Shown here in pieces: positions 43,439 to 54,032 of a stretch of DNA of 64,000 nucleotides. Source of the stretch: Zhouia amylolytica (GTDB taxonomy: Bacteria; Bacteroidota; Bacteroidia; Flavobacteriales; Flavobacteriaceae); contig NZ_FPAG01000011.1 in assembly GCF_900116365.1 (NCBI RefSeq), forward strand, positions 1 to 64,000, in the 5' to 3' direction. Under the pieces are notes generated by a model. That model saw only the letters and a list, made by a program, of their open reading frames with translations. It was not told the origin of the DNA and did no database searches. The first letter of the stretch is position 1; the number at the start of each line of letters is the position of its first letter. The position numbers and the translations under genes were made by a program.

Positions 43439-46400
43439 ATGTGTAAAAAGCTACTAACCATTATGGTATTTGTCTGCTTGTTGTCTGGACAGACAATTTG
43501 GGCGCAAGACAAAACGATTACAGGTACAGTTACTGGGGCATCTGATGGTGTTCCTTTACCAGGCGTGACAGTTATGGTAAAAGGTACAAGTACTGGAACT
43601 TCAACCGATTTTGACGGGAACTATTCCTTGTCAGCTCCTTCTGACGGAGTATTGGTGTTCTCTTATGTTGGGTTTACAACTCAGGAAATAACAATCGCCG
43701 GAAAGACGGTGGTTAATGTATCAATGACCGAAGATACGCAACAGTTAGATGAGGTTGTTGTTACCGCTTTAGGTATTAAAAAGGAAACCAAAAAGATTGG
43801 TTATGCAATGTCTGAGGTAAAAGGTGAAGAATTAGCAAAAACGAATACTGTAAATCCGGTAGAGGCTTTACAAGGTCAGGCTGCTGGTGTTAGTATTGGA
43901 GCTTCAGATGGTGGTATGTTTGGTAATTCTAAAATCCAGATTCGTGGTATTTCAGCATTGAACTCAAACAATAACCAACCGATATTTGTAGTTGATGGAG
44001 TTATTCTTGAGAATAACGTTACAGGTGCAAGTGCAGACTGGAATGCAAGTTCAAATGACTTTGGTAACATATTAAAGAACTTAAACCCGGATGACTATAA
44101 GAGTGTTTCTGTACTTAAAGGTGCAGCTGCAACAGCTCTTTATGGATCCAGAGGTCTTAACGGGGTGGTATTGATTGAAACTAAAGACGGTTCAGCATCA
44201 AGAGGTATAGGTGTTTCTATAAAGCAATCTATGGGTGTTGATCACGTTTACAATCAACCTGATGTACAATACGAATTTGGTCCTGGTGCATTAGCTGGGT
44301 ATACTAATTATGGTGAAAGAGATGCTGATGGTAATTACTACCGTTTCTCTACGGACCAGTTTTATACAAATCAGGATGGAGATCCTACAAAAATTAATCA
44401 TCCATGGGGATGGGCTGGTTACGGTCCTCGTTTTGATGGAAGACCAATGGTAGGGTTCGATGGTGAAATGACTACTTATAGCCCGGTTAAAGATGGGGTT
44501 CTTAAGGCATACGATACAGGTTGGAACACCAACACGTCTGTTTCAATGAGTGGTGGTCATGAAAAAGGTAATTTCTACCTTTCGTATTCAAGAAATGACA
44601 GAGAAGGTACGTTACCAAATAATACATTCGACAGAGATGCTTTAATGTTCAGAGGAGCACATGAGCTTACAGATTGGTTAAAAGCTGACGCGTCGATTTC
44701 TTATACGCTTTCAACGGCTAAGAACCCAAGAAATGATATTTCTCAATTGTTCTTTGATGGTACCTGGTCAAACTATTATGATGCAGAAAAATACAGTCAG
44801 CGTCAATACTGGCAGGCTGCACATGGCGGTGTTCCTAATGCTGCTTATGGTGATGATTATGCTTATGTTCCGGCAAGAGGATTGTGGTTCTCTTACAATA
44901 TGAATAATAATGAGCGTAACGAAGAAGTTATTCGTCCAATCGTTCGATTAACTGCGAATGTGAATGACTGGATTACGCTTACCGCTGAAGCGAACATGAA
45001 CTCTTATAATGTTAAGACGGAAGTTAAAAACCTTGGACAAGGTTTTCAGAATGAAGGTGGGTATTATGAGTTAGGACATTTTCAGGATGTTAGTAAAACA
45101 GGTAAGTTTACAGCTAACTTCCAGAAGAATATTACTCCTGATATTACTGGTCAATTATTGCTTGGTGCTGAAGCATGGAGCCAGGAAAAATCACAAACCA
45201 GATCATGGACCGATGGTGGTTTAATTGTTCCGGGAAGATATTTCCTTAACAACTCTAAGAGAACTGCAAGAACAGAAGCTAGAGTTTTTGGAACTAAAAA
45301 GATTAATTCTTTATACTTCCTTTCAAGCTTCGGTTACAAAGATCAATTGTTCTTAGATATTACAGGAAGAAATGACTGGTCTTCTGCATTAGTTTATAGT
45401 AACGGAGATGGAAATTATTCATATTTCTACCCTTCTGTAAGTTCTTCTTGGATATTTACTGAAACATTCGATACGCCAGATTGGTTTACTTTTGGTAAAC
45501 TAAGAGCTTCATGGGCTCAGGTAGGTAGTGATACAACTCCTTATTTCCTGAACCAGGGTTATAATCTGGATACCTATGAAATGAATGATGGTACCTTTAT
45601 TTATACAAATGGTATCAGTACTACAGCAATCGATAGAAGTATCGAGCCGGAGAGAAAGAACTCTTATGAGATCGGTGCAGATATTCGATTCTTTGACAAT
45701 AGATTAGGTTTTGATTTTGCTTACTATAAAGAAGATATTACAAATCAGATCGGTGATATCCCGGTTCCTGCTGAATCTGGATATGGCAGAATCTTTACCA
45801 ATATTGGTACACTTTCAAACTATGGTGTAGAATTAAAAGTTACTGGTACACCAATTAAAACAGAAGACTTCCGTTGGGATGCTACTTTTAATTATTGGAA
45901 AAATACCACTAAGATAACCGAGATGCATGAAGCATTAGGAGAGTACAAAGTGCTTGGAGGTTATGTGAATTACGGTAACTTTAGAGTAGGTGCGGTAGCC
46001 TTCGAAGGAGGAGAATACGGTACTTTAATGAGTGATAGTAAGCCTAAGACATGGCAGTCTGACGATCCGAATGATCCAAGAAACGGAATGCCAATATTCG
46101 TATGGAGTGACTCGAGAAGAGGTGCTTATTACGAAAGAAGTTATGAAGTGGAAAAAGTAGGTAAGATACAGCCTGACTTTGAAGGATCATTGAACAATAC
46201 GTTTACATATAAAGGACTTACTTTATCTGTGCTATTAGATGCAAGATATGGTGGACATATTGCTTCTTACTCTAACAAATATGGTACTTCATACGGATGG
46301 TTAGAGACTTCATTGTATGGAAGAGCTCCAGAGTATGGAGGTCAGTCTTGGACTTCTCAATACAGCGATACTCAGGGACAGCAATTTAGTGATGGTGTAA

Positions 46401-46837
46401 TTCCTGATGGTGTATTTGCTGAAGGACAAACCGTTACTGCACCAAACGGAAATTCTGTTGATGTGGGTGGAATGACTTATCAGGAAGCTTACGATCAAGG
46501 TTTTGTAGAGCCTACTCACGCTAGTTTCTATAATTATTTTACAAACTCATGGGGACAAGGGGTTGTTAATGACAACTGGTTTAATGAGGTGAAGTATATC
46601 GCGCTAAGAAATATTTCATTAGGATATAACCTTCCAAATACTGTAAGTAGTAAAATCGGAGCTAGAAACTTCTATGTAGGTGTAAATGCAAGAAATTTAG
46701 GGTATTTGTATAATTCATTACCAAATAACCTGAATCCAGAAAGTTTTAGAGGTACTACAAGTACTGAGTCATTCCAGGAAAGAGGATTTATCCCTTACAC
46801 TGCGTCTTATACCATGACAATAGCTATTGACTTTTAA
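43439..46837 (+). CDS. SusC/RagA-type TonB-dependent receptor (pair 1)
   Basis: A 1132-residue outer-membrane importer for oligosaccharides, powered by TonB. A signal peptide (to about WAQ) is followed by a carboxypeptidase regulatory-like domain (ITGTVTGASDGVPLPGVTV to VSMTEDTQQLDEVVVTALG). The plug domain has NPVEALQGQAAGVSI and IRGISALNSNNNQPIFVVDG, and the 22-strand barrel ends at ASYTMTIAIDF. Its SusD partner starts 8 bp downstream. The glycan fragment it binds is unknown but should derive from the enzymes upstream. Confidence 0.96.
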   Translation: MCKKLLTIMVFVCLLSGQTIWAQDKTITGTVTGASDGVPLPGVTVMVKGTSTGTSTDFDGNYSLSAPSDGVLVFSYVGFTTQEITIAGKTVVNVSMTEDTQQLDEVVVTALGIKKETKKIGYAMSEVKGEELAKTNTVNPVEALQGQAAGVSIGASDGGMFGNSKIQIRGISALNSNNNQPIFVVDGVILENNVTGASADWNASSNDFGNILKNLNPDDYKSVSVLKGAAATALYGSRGLNGVVLIETKDGSASRGIGVSIKQSMGVDHVYNQPDVQYEFGPGALAGYTNYGERDADGNYYRFSTDQFYTNQDGDPTKINHPWGWAGYGPRFDGRPMVGFDGEMTTYSPVKDGVLKAYDTGWNTNTSVSMSGGHEKGNFYLSYSRNDREGTLPNNTFDRDALMFRGAHELTDWLKADASISYTLSTAKNPRNDISQLFFDGTWSNYYDAEKYSQRQYWQAAHGGVPNAAYGDDYAYVPARGLWFSYNMNNNERNEEVIRPIVRLTANVNDWITLTAEANMNSYNVKTEVKNLGQGFQNEGGYYELGHFQDVSKTGKFTANFQKNITPDITGQLLLGAEAWSQEKSQTRSWTDGGLIVPGRYFLNNSKRTARTEARVFGTKKINSLYFLSSFGYKDQLFLDITGRNDWSSALVYSNGDGNYSYFYPSVSSSWIFTETFDTPDWFTFGKLRASWAQVGSDTTPYFLNQGYNLDTYEMNDGTFIYTNGISTTAIDRSIEPERKNSYEIGADIRFFDNRLGFDFAYYKEDITNQIGDIPVPAESGYGRIFTNIGTLSNYGVELKVTGTPIKTEDFRWDATFNYWKNTTKITEMHEALGEYKVLGGYVNYGNFRVGAVAFEGGEYGTLMSDSKPKTWQSDDPNDPRNGMPIFVWSDSRRGAYYERSYEVEKVGKIQPDFEGSLNNTFTYKGLTLSVLLDARYGGHIASYSNKYGTSYGWLETSLYGRAPEYGGQSWTSQYSDTQGQQFSDGVIPDGVFAEGQTVTAPNGNSVDVGGMTYQEAYDQGFVEPTHASFYNYFTNSWGQGVVNDNWFNEVKYIALRNISLGYNLPNTVSSKIGARNFYVGVNARNLGYLYNSLPNNLNPESFRGTTSTESFQERGFIPYTASYTMTIAIDF

Positions 46838-46845
46838 AAGATAAT

Positions 46846-48708
46846 ATGATGAAAATTAAAAATATATTTCACACATCATTAGCGCTACTCGCAATTGCTT
46901 TTGTAGGCTGTGATAAAGACCATTTTGCGGATCTTAACAGTAATCCATCAGATTTGTCCGAACCGGATTTACGTTTCTCAGTGGCTAAATCTGTCGAACT
47001 AATGTATAATAACGATTATACGATTTGGTTCTATACGAATTTCGATTATGTGTTCCCATGGAGTCAGTTAACTGGCGTTGGGGTAGGTAACAATGAAGAT
47101 TTTGTTGTGATGGGACCTTACGGGAATCAGCAACTTTATCCTTCACTTTATTCAAATGTAAGAGATGTAAGGTTCAGAATTGATGCCTTGCCTGCAGAAG
47201 AACAAGCTGGTATGCAAGCTATGAAAGCGATGACTGTACCAACATTGATTCAGCCATACCTTACGGTTACTGATAATCAGGGTTCGTTACCATATACTGA
47301 AGCTGCTTTAGCTTCGTATACAACCCCTGCTTTATTGACTCCGGTATACGATAATCAGGAATTGATGTTCAATACATGGTTAGAGGAATTAGATATGGCT
47401 ATTGAAAGTCTTACGGCTTCTAATCAATTGGATATTGGAGGACAAGACGTTGTTTATGGAGGTGATTACACCAAATGGGCTAAGTTTTGTAACCTTTTAA
47501 AGTTGAAAATTGCTGCAAGATTAGTGAATAAAGACAGAGCGAAAGCTTTATCAATTGCTGAAGAAGTAGCTAACTCACCGGTAGGATATATGAATAGCCT
47601 TGATGATGATTTTATCTATAAAAGAGATAAAAATTATTTCGGTACAGGTAACGGTAACCAGCCTGGAGCTGCAGGTAAGAATGTTGTTGATTTCTTGATT
47701 GCAAATAAAGATCCAAGAGTACGTTACTTGTTTACTAAAAACGGATTCAATGCAGAGGTGGTTCAGGCGTTTATAGATGCAGGAAAAGACCTTCCTCCGT
47801 ATGTTGAGCAATATGTAATGACAGATGTTGATGGTAACTTTGCAGGTTGGGAAGCGCCAGGTGAGCCATGGGTTCGTTATTTCGGAGCACCTTTATCTCC
47901 GGATGAGCGTTTCGATGCGACTAATGATCCTTATTTTCAGCAAAGTGAATTGAATAGAATTAGTCTTGATGGTGTAGAAAAGACCTATGCCTCAACTTCT
48001 TCTTATTCTGAAAGAATTACAAGAACTGGTATTAACCATACCTACCCAACAAGACCAGGAGGAAGAGTGATTGAAAAGAGAGATAACTTCCCTTCATTAG
48101 AGGTTATTTTAGGTTCTTCTGCAGAAACAAATTTATATTTAGCTGAATTTAAATTGTTGGGTGCTAATATTCCGGGTACGGCTCAGGAATACTTCAATAG
48201 AGGTGTTGAGCTTTCTGTACTAAGATTGGATGCTTTAGCAGAGAATAACGGACAGCCTTATTATGAATCTGATCCTGTTTATACGGATGAAGCGGAAGCG
48301 GAAGCTGCCGCTACTAAATTAAGAGCTGGAGAAATCGCTGATTTATTAACACAGCCTGCTTACGATTTAAGTACAGATGGATTAGAAAAAGTATACATCC
48401 AGCAGTATATCAATTTTGCTGCAACTCCTGGAGATTTGTGGACTTTGGTTAGACGTTCAGGTGTGCCTAAAACAGGAAGTGCATACTTCCCGAGAGAAGC
48501 GCTTTTAGCTTCAGGTTCTGAGCTTACAATTCCACGTAGATTTACCATCGAAACTCCAACTGGAGATGATGCGAACTTTGAGAATCGTGCAAGTGCTATC
48601 GAAGAGCAAGGGTTTACCACAGGTACAAACGATCCTGCTACTTTGAATACTGAAAGAATCTGGTTTGATAAGGAGAATCCTAATTATGGTGTAGGACCTA
48701 ATAATTAA
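46846..48708 (+). CDS. SusD/RagB-type glycan-binding lipoprotein (pair 1)
   Basis: A 620-residue surface lipoprotein (FVGC, Cys 22), the lid of the SusC channel. SusD-type features are an N-terminal DLNSNPSDL stretch, TPR-like helices (NTWLEELDMAIESLTA, KWAKFCNLLKLKIAARLV), NFPSLEVILGSSAETNLYLAEF and a C-terminal GDLWTLVRRSGVPK/PRRFTIETP. Longer than most SusDs (about 500-550), with a long middle region. It is followed by a 43-bp repeat and a terminator. Confidence 0.94.
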   Translation: MMKIKNIFHTSLALLAIAFVGCDKDHFADLNSNPSDLSEPDLRFSVAKSVELMYNNDYTIWFYTNFDYVFPWSQLTGVGVGNNEDFVVMGPYGNQQLYPSLYSNVRDVRFRIDALPAEEQAGMQAMKAMTVPTLIQPYLTVTDNQGSLPYTEAALASYTTPALLTPVYDNQELMFNTWLEELDMAIESLTASNQLDIGGQDVVYGGDYTKWAKFCNLLKLKIAARLVNKDRAKALSIAEEVANSPVGYMNSLDDDFIYKRDKNYFGTGNGNQPGAAGKNVVDFLIANKDPRVRYLFTKNGFNAEVVQAFIDAGKDLPPYVEQYVMTDVDGNFAGWEAPGEPWVRYFGAPLSPDERFDATNDPYFQQSELNRISLDGVEKTYASTSSYSERITRTGINHTYPTRPGGRVIEKRDNFPSLEVILGSSAETNLYLAEFKLLGANIPGTAQEYFNRGVELSVLRLDALAENNGQPYYESDPVYTDEAEAEAAATKLRAGEIADLLTQPAYDLSTDGLEKVYIQQYINFAATPGDLWTLVRRSGVPKTGSAYFPREALLASGSELTIPRRFTIETPTGDDANFENRASAIEEQGFTTGTNDPATLNTERIWFDKENPNYGVGPNN

Positions 48709-48751
48709 TAAGTTCTCATTTAGTTAGTTTATATAGTTTTTTATTGTGTTT
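48709..48751 (+). repeat. 43-bp identical 3'-UTR repeat (copy A)
   Basis: The 43 bases right after the stop codon of the first susD are identical to 53988-54030, right after the second susD stop. Both copies lead into a GGCCCC-type terminator. Confidence 0.9.
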
Positions 48752-48781
48752 AAAAAGGCCCCTGCAGGGGCCTTTTTTTTT
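48752..48781 (+). terminator. Terminator after SusCD pair 1
   Basis: Perfect palindrome AAAAAGGCCCC-TGCA-GGGGCCTTTTT (48752-48777), followed by a run of T to 48781. A canonical rho-independent terminator. Confidence 0.9.
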
Positions 48782-49054
48782 GTGGTATATTCTGTCTTTT
48801 CTTACAACATTCTGTCGTTTTTTAGAAATTATTCTCTTTTTTATGAATTTTATTATCGTTTTGATAATTTTCTATCCTAATTTGGGCGTTTGGACCAAAA
48901 TTAAAGCTTCTTCGTAGTTAAAATACATACTTTGGGCGAGTGCCCTATGTTGCCTGTCGAAATTCTTTTTAATTATTTAACAGATTCATAACATTTATGT
49001 CAAATTATTAAGGATTAACCAAAAATAATACTAACTAACTTAAACTTTAAATGT
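48782..49054 (+). other. Intergenic region before susC pair 2
   Basis: No gene is seen. The region holds paired short repeats: TTTGGGCG at 48881-48888 and again 50 bp later at 48931-48938, and ATTCTGTC twice near 48790-48815. The conserved susC element (48950-48997) follows, then an A/T-rich leader to the ATG. The repeats may be regulator sites or recent duplication scars. Confidence 0.6.
48950..48997 (+). promoter_or_regulatory. Conserved susC upstream element (copy 2)
   Basis: TTG (48950-48952)-N3-GTCGAAA (48956-48962)-N13-TTTAAC (48976-48981)-N7-TAACATTTA (48989-48997), 57 bp before the second susC. Spacing is identical to copies 1 and 3. Confidence 0.6.
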
Positions 49055-52000
49055 ATGTATAAAAGGATACTATCGAGTTTGGTGTTTGTGCTGTTGATGT
49101 GTAGTCAGGCAGTATTGGCGCAAAGTAAAACTGTCACTGGTAAGGTCACCAGTGAAATGGATGGTTCGCCGTTACCGGGAGTAACGGTTATGGTAAAGGG
49201 GACAAGTAATGGTACTTCAACCGATTTTGATGGTAATTATACCATTAACGTAGGAGCTGATGCCGTATTGGTTTTCTCCTATGTTGGGTTCGCAACTCAG
49301 GAGGTTACCGCATCTGGAAAAACAACCGTAAATGTTTCGCTGGCAGAAGATACTCAGCAATTAGATGCAGTAGTAGTTACTTCATTAGGTATTTCAAGAG
49401 AGAAAAAGTCCTTGGGATATGCTACTTCTACTATCGATTCTGAAGAACTTGTTGAAACTGCAACTCCCAACTTCGGTACAGCTTTATATGGTAAAGCAAC
49501 CGGGGTAAGAATTTCTCAGGGACCTGGTGGTTCAACCAGTCCGGTGAATATTCAGATTAGAGGTATTAACTCGATCACGGGTAGAAGTCAACCGCTCATC
49601 GTATTAGATGGGGTGCCAATTCGTGATGGAGAAGTGAATAACGGTAATTACTGGGGTGATCAACGTCTTAGAGGAAATGGATTGTTGGATATTAACCCGG
49701 AAGACATCGATAATATTTCGATTTTAAAAGGAGCTTCTGCAGCTGCATTATATGGTTCTGAAGCAGTGAATGGTGTGGTTTTAATTACCACTAAAAAAGG
49801 TAAAGGCAGAGGCCTTGGTGTTAACTTTAGCGTGTCTACAAGTTTTGATGAAGTTGCTTATTTGCCAAAATATCAAAACGTAAGAGGTCCTGGGTATCCA
49901 ACGTATCTTTCGGATGCAGGTCAGGATGCAGATGGATTTGTATACTACGACCTTGATGGGGATGGTACTAATGAAACCAGAGGTCTTATCGGAACAACGT
50001 TAAACTTCGGACCAAAGTTCGATGGACAGCCAACGTTATCATGGGATGGTGAAGTACGTCCTTACAATGCACAAACAAATGCATATGAAGGATTGTTCCA
50101 GACCGCTAATAACAATATTTATAACATTGCAATTACCAATGTTACTGAAAAGTCGAATACACGTTTTTCATATACCCGTCAGGATTTGGAAGGAGTGAGT
50201 TTGAACTCTGAAAATGATAAGAATATTTTCAATTTAAACACCTCTTTTGATTGGGCAGAAAAGTTTAAAACAGATATTACTATAAATTATATCAATCAAA
50301 CTGTTAATAACAGACCTTATTCAATAGACCGTCTAACGAATAACTTCGGTGGGATGATGTCGAGATTCGATAACGCAGATTGGTATTTAGACCACTATCA
50401 GACAAGTTTAGGATATCGTTTTGTAACAGGGAACAATCAAAGTTTAACGCCAGATGAAAATATTATTTATCCTGGATATAAAGATGCTGTTTTGGATTAC
50501 TTATGGAGAGTGAACAGACATCAGTTAGAAGAAAAAAGTGATCGTGTAATCGCCAATCTTACCAACTATTGGGATATTACAAAAGGCTTACAGTTAAGAG
50601 GTAGAATTTCAACAGATTTCACTTCGATGAGAACTGAAGACAGTCGTGCAACTACAAGACCTTTGGTTTACGGTCCGTCAGGGGCGTTTATTTTAACAAA
50701 TGATATCAATAAGATCGTTTATGGAGATGTGTTATTGACATATACCAAAGAGTTAACCCCTGATTTAGAGATGTCTTTAATGGCTGGTTACAATGCTACT
50801 AAACAAGAGCGTACCATGGTGAGAAGATCAACCAATGGAGGTTTGAGTGTAGAAAACTGGTTTGATGTGGCAGCTTCAACAAATACTCCGAATTCAGGGA
50901 GTGATCGATTCAATATTACTAAGGATGCATTAATCGGTACGGCAAACTTCAACTATAAAGGATTTTTATTTGTAGAAGGTACGGTTAGACGTGATAGAAC
51001 TTCAACAATGCACCCTGATAATAATGCATTTACATACCCTTCAGTTAATTCAAGTTTCGTTTTTTCTGATGCTTTTGAAATGCCGGACTTTATCAACTAC
51101 GGTAAATTAAGAGGTTCTTGGGGTATTGTAGGTAATTACCCTGATATTTACAGAGCTAATCAGGCTTACACGCAGAATACACTAGGTTCTCAAGGTGGAG
51201 GAGCAATTCTTTATACTCAGCTTCCAATGTCACAGGGGAATGATGGAATCAGACCTGAAGAGAAGCATGAATTTGAATTTGGTTTTGAAACAAGAATGTT
51301 CGATAGTAAAATCGGATTAGATGTGTCTTACTATAATGCCCAGATTAAAGATCAGATTTTACCATTAACCTTACCGTCTACATCAGGAGCTAATTCTGTA
51401 TTGACTAATATTGGTACCTTAAGAAATAAAGGTTTAGAGGTTGGCTTAAATGTAACACCTATAGATGGTGACTTTACCTGGGATGTAAGAGTGAATTATG
51501 CGAAAAACTGGAATACAATTGAAAAGTTAGCGCCAGGTCTTGATGAATTACAACATACCAACTGGGATGGTGATGCAGCCAAGTTAGTGTCTAAAGTTGG
51601 TGAGCCAATGGGAGACTTTTATGTGCACCCTGTAGCAACTGACGATCAAGGTAGAAGAATAGTAGATCCTAATGGATTGTATAGAGTTGATCCAAATGAA
51701 TATATAAAAGTGGGTAATGCCATGCCAAAAGCAGTGGGTGGTGTTTTTAACTCCTTCTCTTATAAAGGATTCTCATTAGACGCCATGGTAGATTATAGAA
51801 TTGGTGGACACGTAATGCCAACAGCAATTAACTGGATGATCGGTAGAGGATTAACAGAAGAAAGTTTAAATTATATGGATGCTGAACATGGAGGATTAAG
51901 CTGGTATCAGGATGCTGCCGGTGACAGACACCTTACAGATGCGACACAGGGTCCTAACGGGGAGACTGTATATGATAATGGGATTGTATTAGATGGTGTT

Positions 52001-52369
52001 AAGGATGATGGATCAACGAACGATTATATCACTTCAAACCCTGAGTATTACTGGACTGTTTATAACTGGGGTGGGCCACAGTATAGCCCGAATACAAGAT
52101 ATGAGTTGTATGTGAAAGAAAATACATATTTCAAAATGCGTGAGCTTTCGTTAAAGTATCAGATACCTAGAGAAGCTGCAGAGAAAATAGGATTCCAAAA
52201 TATTCAATTATCTGTTTTCGGAAGAAACCTGTTTTACCTGTATAGAACTTTAGATCATTTAGATGCTGAGCAGACAACAGCTGGTTCAAGATGGTTCCAG
52301 TCTGTAAACAATTTAGGTACCAATCCTTCTACAAGAACTTTCGGGATGATGATACGTGCAAGTTTGTAA
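49055..52369 (+). CDS. SusC/RagA-type TonB-dependent receptor (pair 2)
   Basis: A 1104-residue outer-membrane receptor with signal peptide (to VLAQ). A carboxypeptidase regulatory-like domain (VTGKVTSEMDGSPLPGVTV to VSLAEDTQQLDAVVVTSLG) precedes a plug with TPNFGTALYGKATGVRI and IRGINSITGRSQPLIVLDG. The barrel ends in FGMMIRASL. The signal and N-terminal domain closely resemble pair 1, while the barrel is clearly different, as expected for receptors of different glycan fragments. SusD 2 starts 34 bp after the stop. Confidence 0.96.
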   Translation: MYKRILSSLVFVLLMCSQAVLAQSKTVTGKVTSEMDGSPLPGVTVMVKGTSNGTSTDFDGNYTINVGADAVLVFSYVGFATQEVTASGKTTVNVSLAEDTQQLDAVVVTSLGISREKKSLGYATSTIDSEELVETATPNFGTALYGKATGVRISQGPGGSTSPVNIQIRGINSITGRSQPLIVLDGVPIRDGEVNNGNYWGDQRLRGNGLLDINPEDIDNISILKGASAAALYGSEAVNGVVLITTKKGKGRGLGVNFSVSTSFDEVAYLPKYQNVRGPGYPTYLSDAGQDADGFVYYDLDGDGTNETRGLIGTTLNFGPKFDGQPTLSWDGEVRPYNAQTNAYEGLFQTANNNIYNIAITNVTEKSNTRFSYTRQDLEGVSLNSENDKNIFNLNTSFDWAEKFKTDITINYINQTVNNRPYSIDRLTNNFGGMMSRFDNADWYLDHYQTSLGYRFVTGNNQSLTPDENIIYPGYKDAVLDYLWRVNRHQLEEKSDRVIANLTNYWDITKGLQLRGRISTDFTSMRTEDSRATTRPLVYGPSGAFILTNDINKIVYGDVLLTYTKELTPDLEMSLMAGYNATKQERTMVRRSTNGGLSVENWFDVAASTNTPNSGSDRFNITKDALIGTANFNYKGFLFVEGTVRRDRTSTMHPDNNAFTYPSVNSSFVFSDAFEMPDFINYGKLRGSWGIVGNYPDIYRANQAYTQNTLGSQGGGAILYTQLPMSQGNDGIRPEEKHEFEFGFETRMFDSKIGLDVSYYNAQIKDQILPLTLPSTSGANSVLTNIGTLRNKGLEVGLNVTPIDGDFTWDVRVNYAKNWNTIEKLAPGLDELQHTNWDGDAAKLVSKVGEPMGDFYVHPVATDDQGRRIVDPNGLYRVDPNEYIKVGNAMPKAVGGVFNSFSYKGFSLDAMVDYRIGGHVMPTAINWMIGRGLTEESLNYMDAEHGGLSWYQDAAGDRHLTDATQGPNGETVYDNGIVLDGVKDDGSTNDYITSNPEYYWTVYNWGGPQYSPNTRYELYVKENTYFKMRELSLKYQIPREAAEKIGFQNIQLSVFGRNLFYLYRTLDHLDAEQTTAGSRWFQSVNNLGTNPSTRTFGMMIRASL

Positions 52370-52403
52370 TTTGATTAGGTTGTTAATATCAAAAAATTTT
52401 AAA

Positions 52404-53987
52404 ATGAAAAAAATATATATACCTATTATAATGGCCGGAGCATTGCTGTTTACCGGTTGTCAAGAATCCGATTTTAGTGATGACTACTCAAGTCCTTCTA
52501 AGATCGCGGAAACTACTGTAGATAAACAGTTTGCTGGGTTTATGGTAACCAACAAGGATTACGTGTTGCCTTCCTATCCTAATTACTTTATTGTGTTGAG
52601 AACAACACTAACAAGGTACAATCAGGCCGTAGGTTGGGTGAATGCTACCAATCAATATGTGCCTGGAGAAGCTGGTATTGCCAGAAGATGGGATAACTAC
52701 TATAATATGTTAGCTCAGTACAGGGAATTAGAAAAGGTTTATGGTGAACTAACTCCTGAAGAGCAAAATAAATATAGAGTGTTCATGTTAACGGCGACTA
52801 TCTATTTGTATGATCATACACAGAAGGTGGTTGATTTACATGGAGATATACCATTTAATGAAGCGGGTATGTTAAGCCAGAATGGTGGAGATTATATAGG
52901 GTCTTTAGCACCTTATGATAATGCAGAAGATCTGTATACAATGATGCTGGATAATTTGAAAACTTTTGCTGATGAATTAAATAATATCAGCTTTGATTCC
53001 GGAACTGCAGTATTATTTAACAATCAGGATTTTCTAAATGGAGGTGACCTTGATTTATGGAAGAAGTATTGTAACTCGTTGAGATTAAGAATGCTTACAA
53101 GGGTTTCAGGTGTGTCCTCATTTGAGTCAAGGGCAGATTCTGAAATTGCTTCAATCCTGAATAACCCAGGGTCTTATCCGATCATAGAAAGTAATGATGA
53201 TAATATTCAGATAGAGGTTACAAACCTAGATACACCAATTAACTCTCAAGGTTTTGAAACTGGATTAGAAGATTGGGACGGTAACCTGGCAAGTAAAGCC
53301 ATGATGGATCATATGAATACCAATGCTGACCCGAGATTGAGAGCAATGTTCGAGCCGGGTGAATCTGCAGGTGGCGTTTATAATGGATTAGATCCTTTAT
53401 TGACGGCTTCTGAGCAGGAAGCAGCGGTTAGTAGTGGAGAGTTGGCCATCTATAATCGTACAACCTTAAGTAGAAATGATTATTTCCCTGGAGTTTTGAT
53501 GAATGCCTCTCAAGTGAGTTTTCTTGTGTCAGAGTATTACCTTGGTCAGGGGAATGACGCCATGGCAAAAACCGCATACGAAACTGGGATTAGACAATCT
53601 ATAGAATTCTATTATTGGTTAAATAGTCTGAGTGCAGATAATGCTGCTGGTGAGCTAATGCCAACAGATGAAGCTGAGATTTCGGCATACCTGATGAGTC
53701 CGGGTGTAAGTTGGGATGCTGCTACTACAGGCGCTGAAAAACTAGGATTGATCGGAGAACAAAAGTGGATTCACTTCAATGTAGTACAGTCTGTAGAGAA
53801 CTGGTCGGAGTTAAGAAGAATGGACTTACCTGAATTAGAATTCCAGGCAGACCAGGCAAATCCACAAACTTTACCTCCAATGAGATGGATATATCCAAGT
53901 GGTGAACGTATATACAATACTGAAAATTATAACCAGGTTAGCGCATCAGATAATTTAACGACAAAAATATTCTGGGATGTTAACTAG
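52404..53987 (+). CDS. SusD/RagB-type lipoprotein (pair 2)
   Basis: A 527-residue SusD-like lipoprotein with lipobox FTGC (Cys 19) and helical repeats, for example VFMLTATIYLYDHTQKVVD, LWKKYCNSLRLRMLTRVSG and QVSFLVSEYYLGQGNDAMA. The C-terminus has ENWSELRRMDLPELEFQ and PPMRWIYPSGE, the SusD/SusD-like_2 style ending. The ATG at 52404 gives a normal signal peptide; a longer frame from 52356 overlaps susC and is not used. It pairs with the upstream SusC and is followed by the second copy of the 43-bp repeat. Confidence 0.93.
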   Translation: MKKIYIPIIMAGALLFTGCQESDFSDDYSSPSKIAETTVDKQFAGFMVTNKDYVLPSYPNYFIVLRTTLTRYNQAVGWVNATNQYVPGEAGIARRWDNYYNMLAQYRELEKVYGELTPEEQNKYRVFMLTATIYLYDHTQKVVDLHGDIPFNEAGMLSQNGGDYIGSLAPYDNAEDLYTMMLDNLKTFADELNNISFDSGTAVLFNNQDFLNGGDLDLWKKYCNSLRLRMLTRVSGVSSFESRADSEIASILNNPGSYPIIESNDDNIQIEVTNLDTPINSQGFETGLEDWDGNLASKAMMDHMNTNADPRLRAMFEPGESAGGVYNGLDPLLTASEQEAAVSSGELAIYNRTTLSRNDYFPGVLMNASQVSFLVSEYYLGQGNDAMAKTAYETGIRQSIEFYYWLNSLSADNAAGELMPTDEAEISAYLMSPGVSWDAATTGAEKLGLIGEQKWIHFNVVQSVENWSELRRMDLPELEFQADQANPQTLPPMRWIYPSGERIYNTENYNQVSASDNLTTKIFWDVN

Positions 53988-54030
53988 TAAGTTCTCATTT
54001 AGTTAGTTTATATAGTTTTTTATTGTGTTT
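53988..54030 (+). repeat. 43-bp identical 3'-UTR repeat (copy B)
   Basis: Identical to 48709-48751 and likewise placed directly after a susD stop codon and before a GGCCCC-stem terminator. The flanking susD coding sequences are not similar at this level. Confidence 0.9.
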
Positions 54031-54032
54031 GA

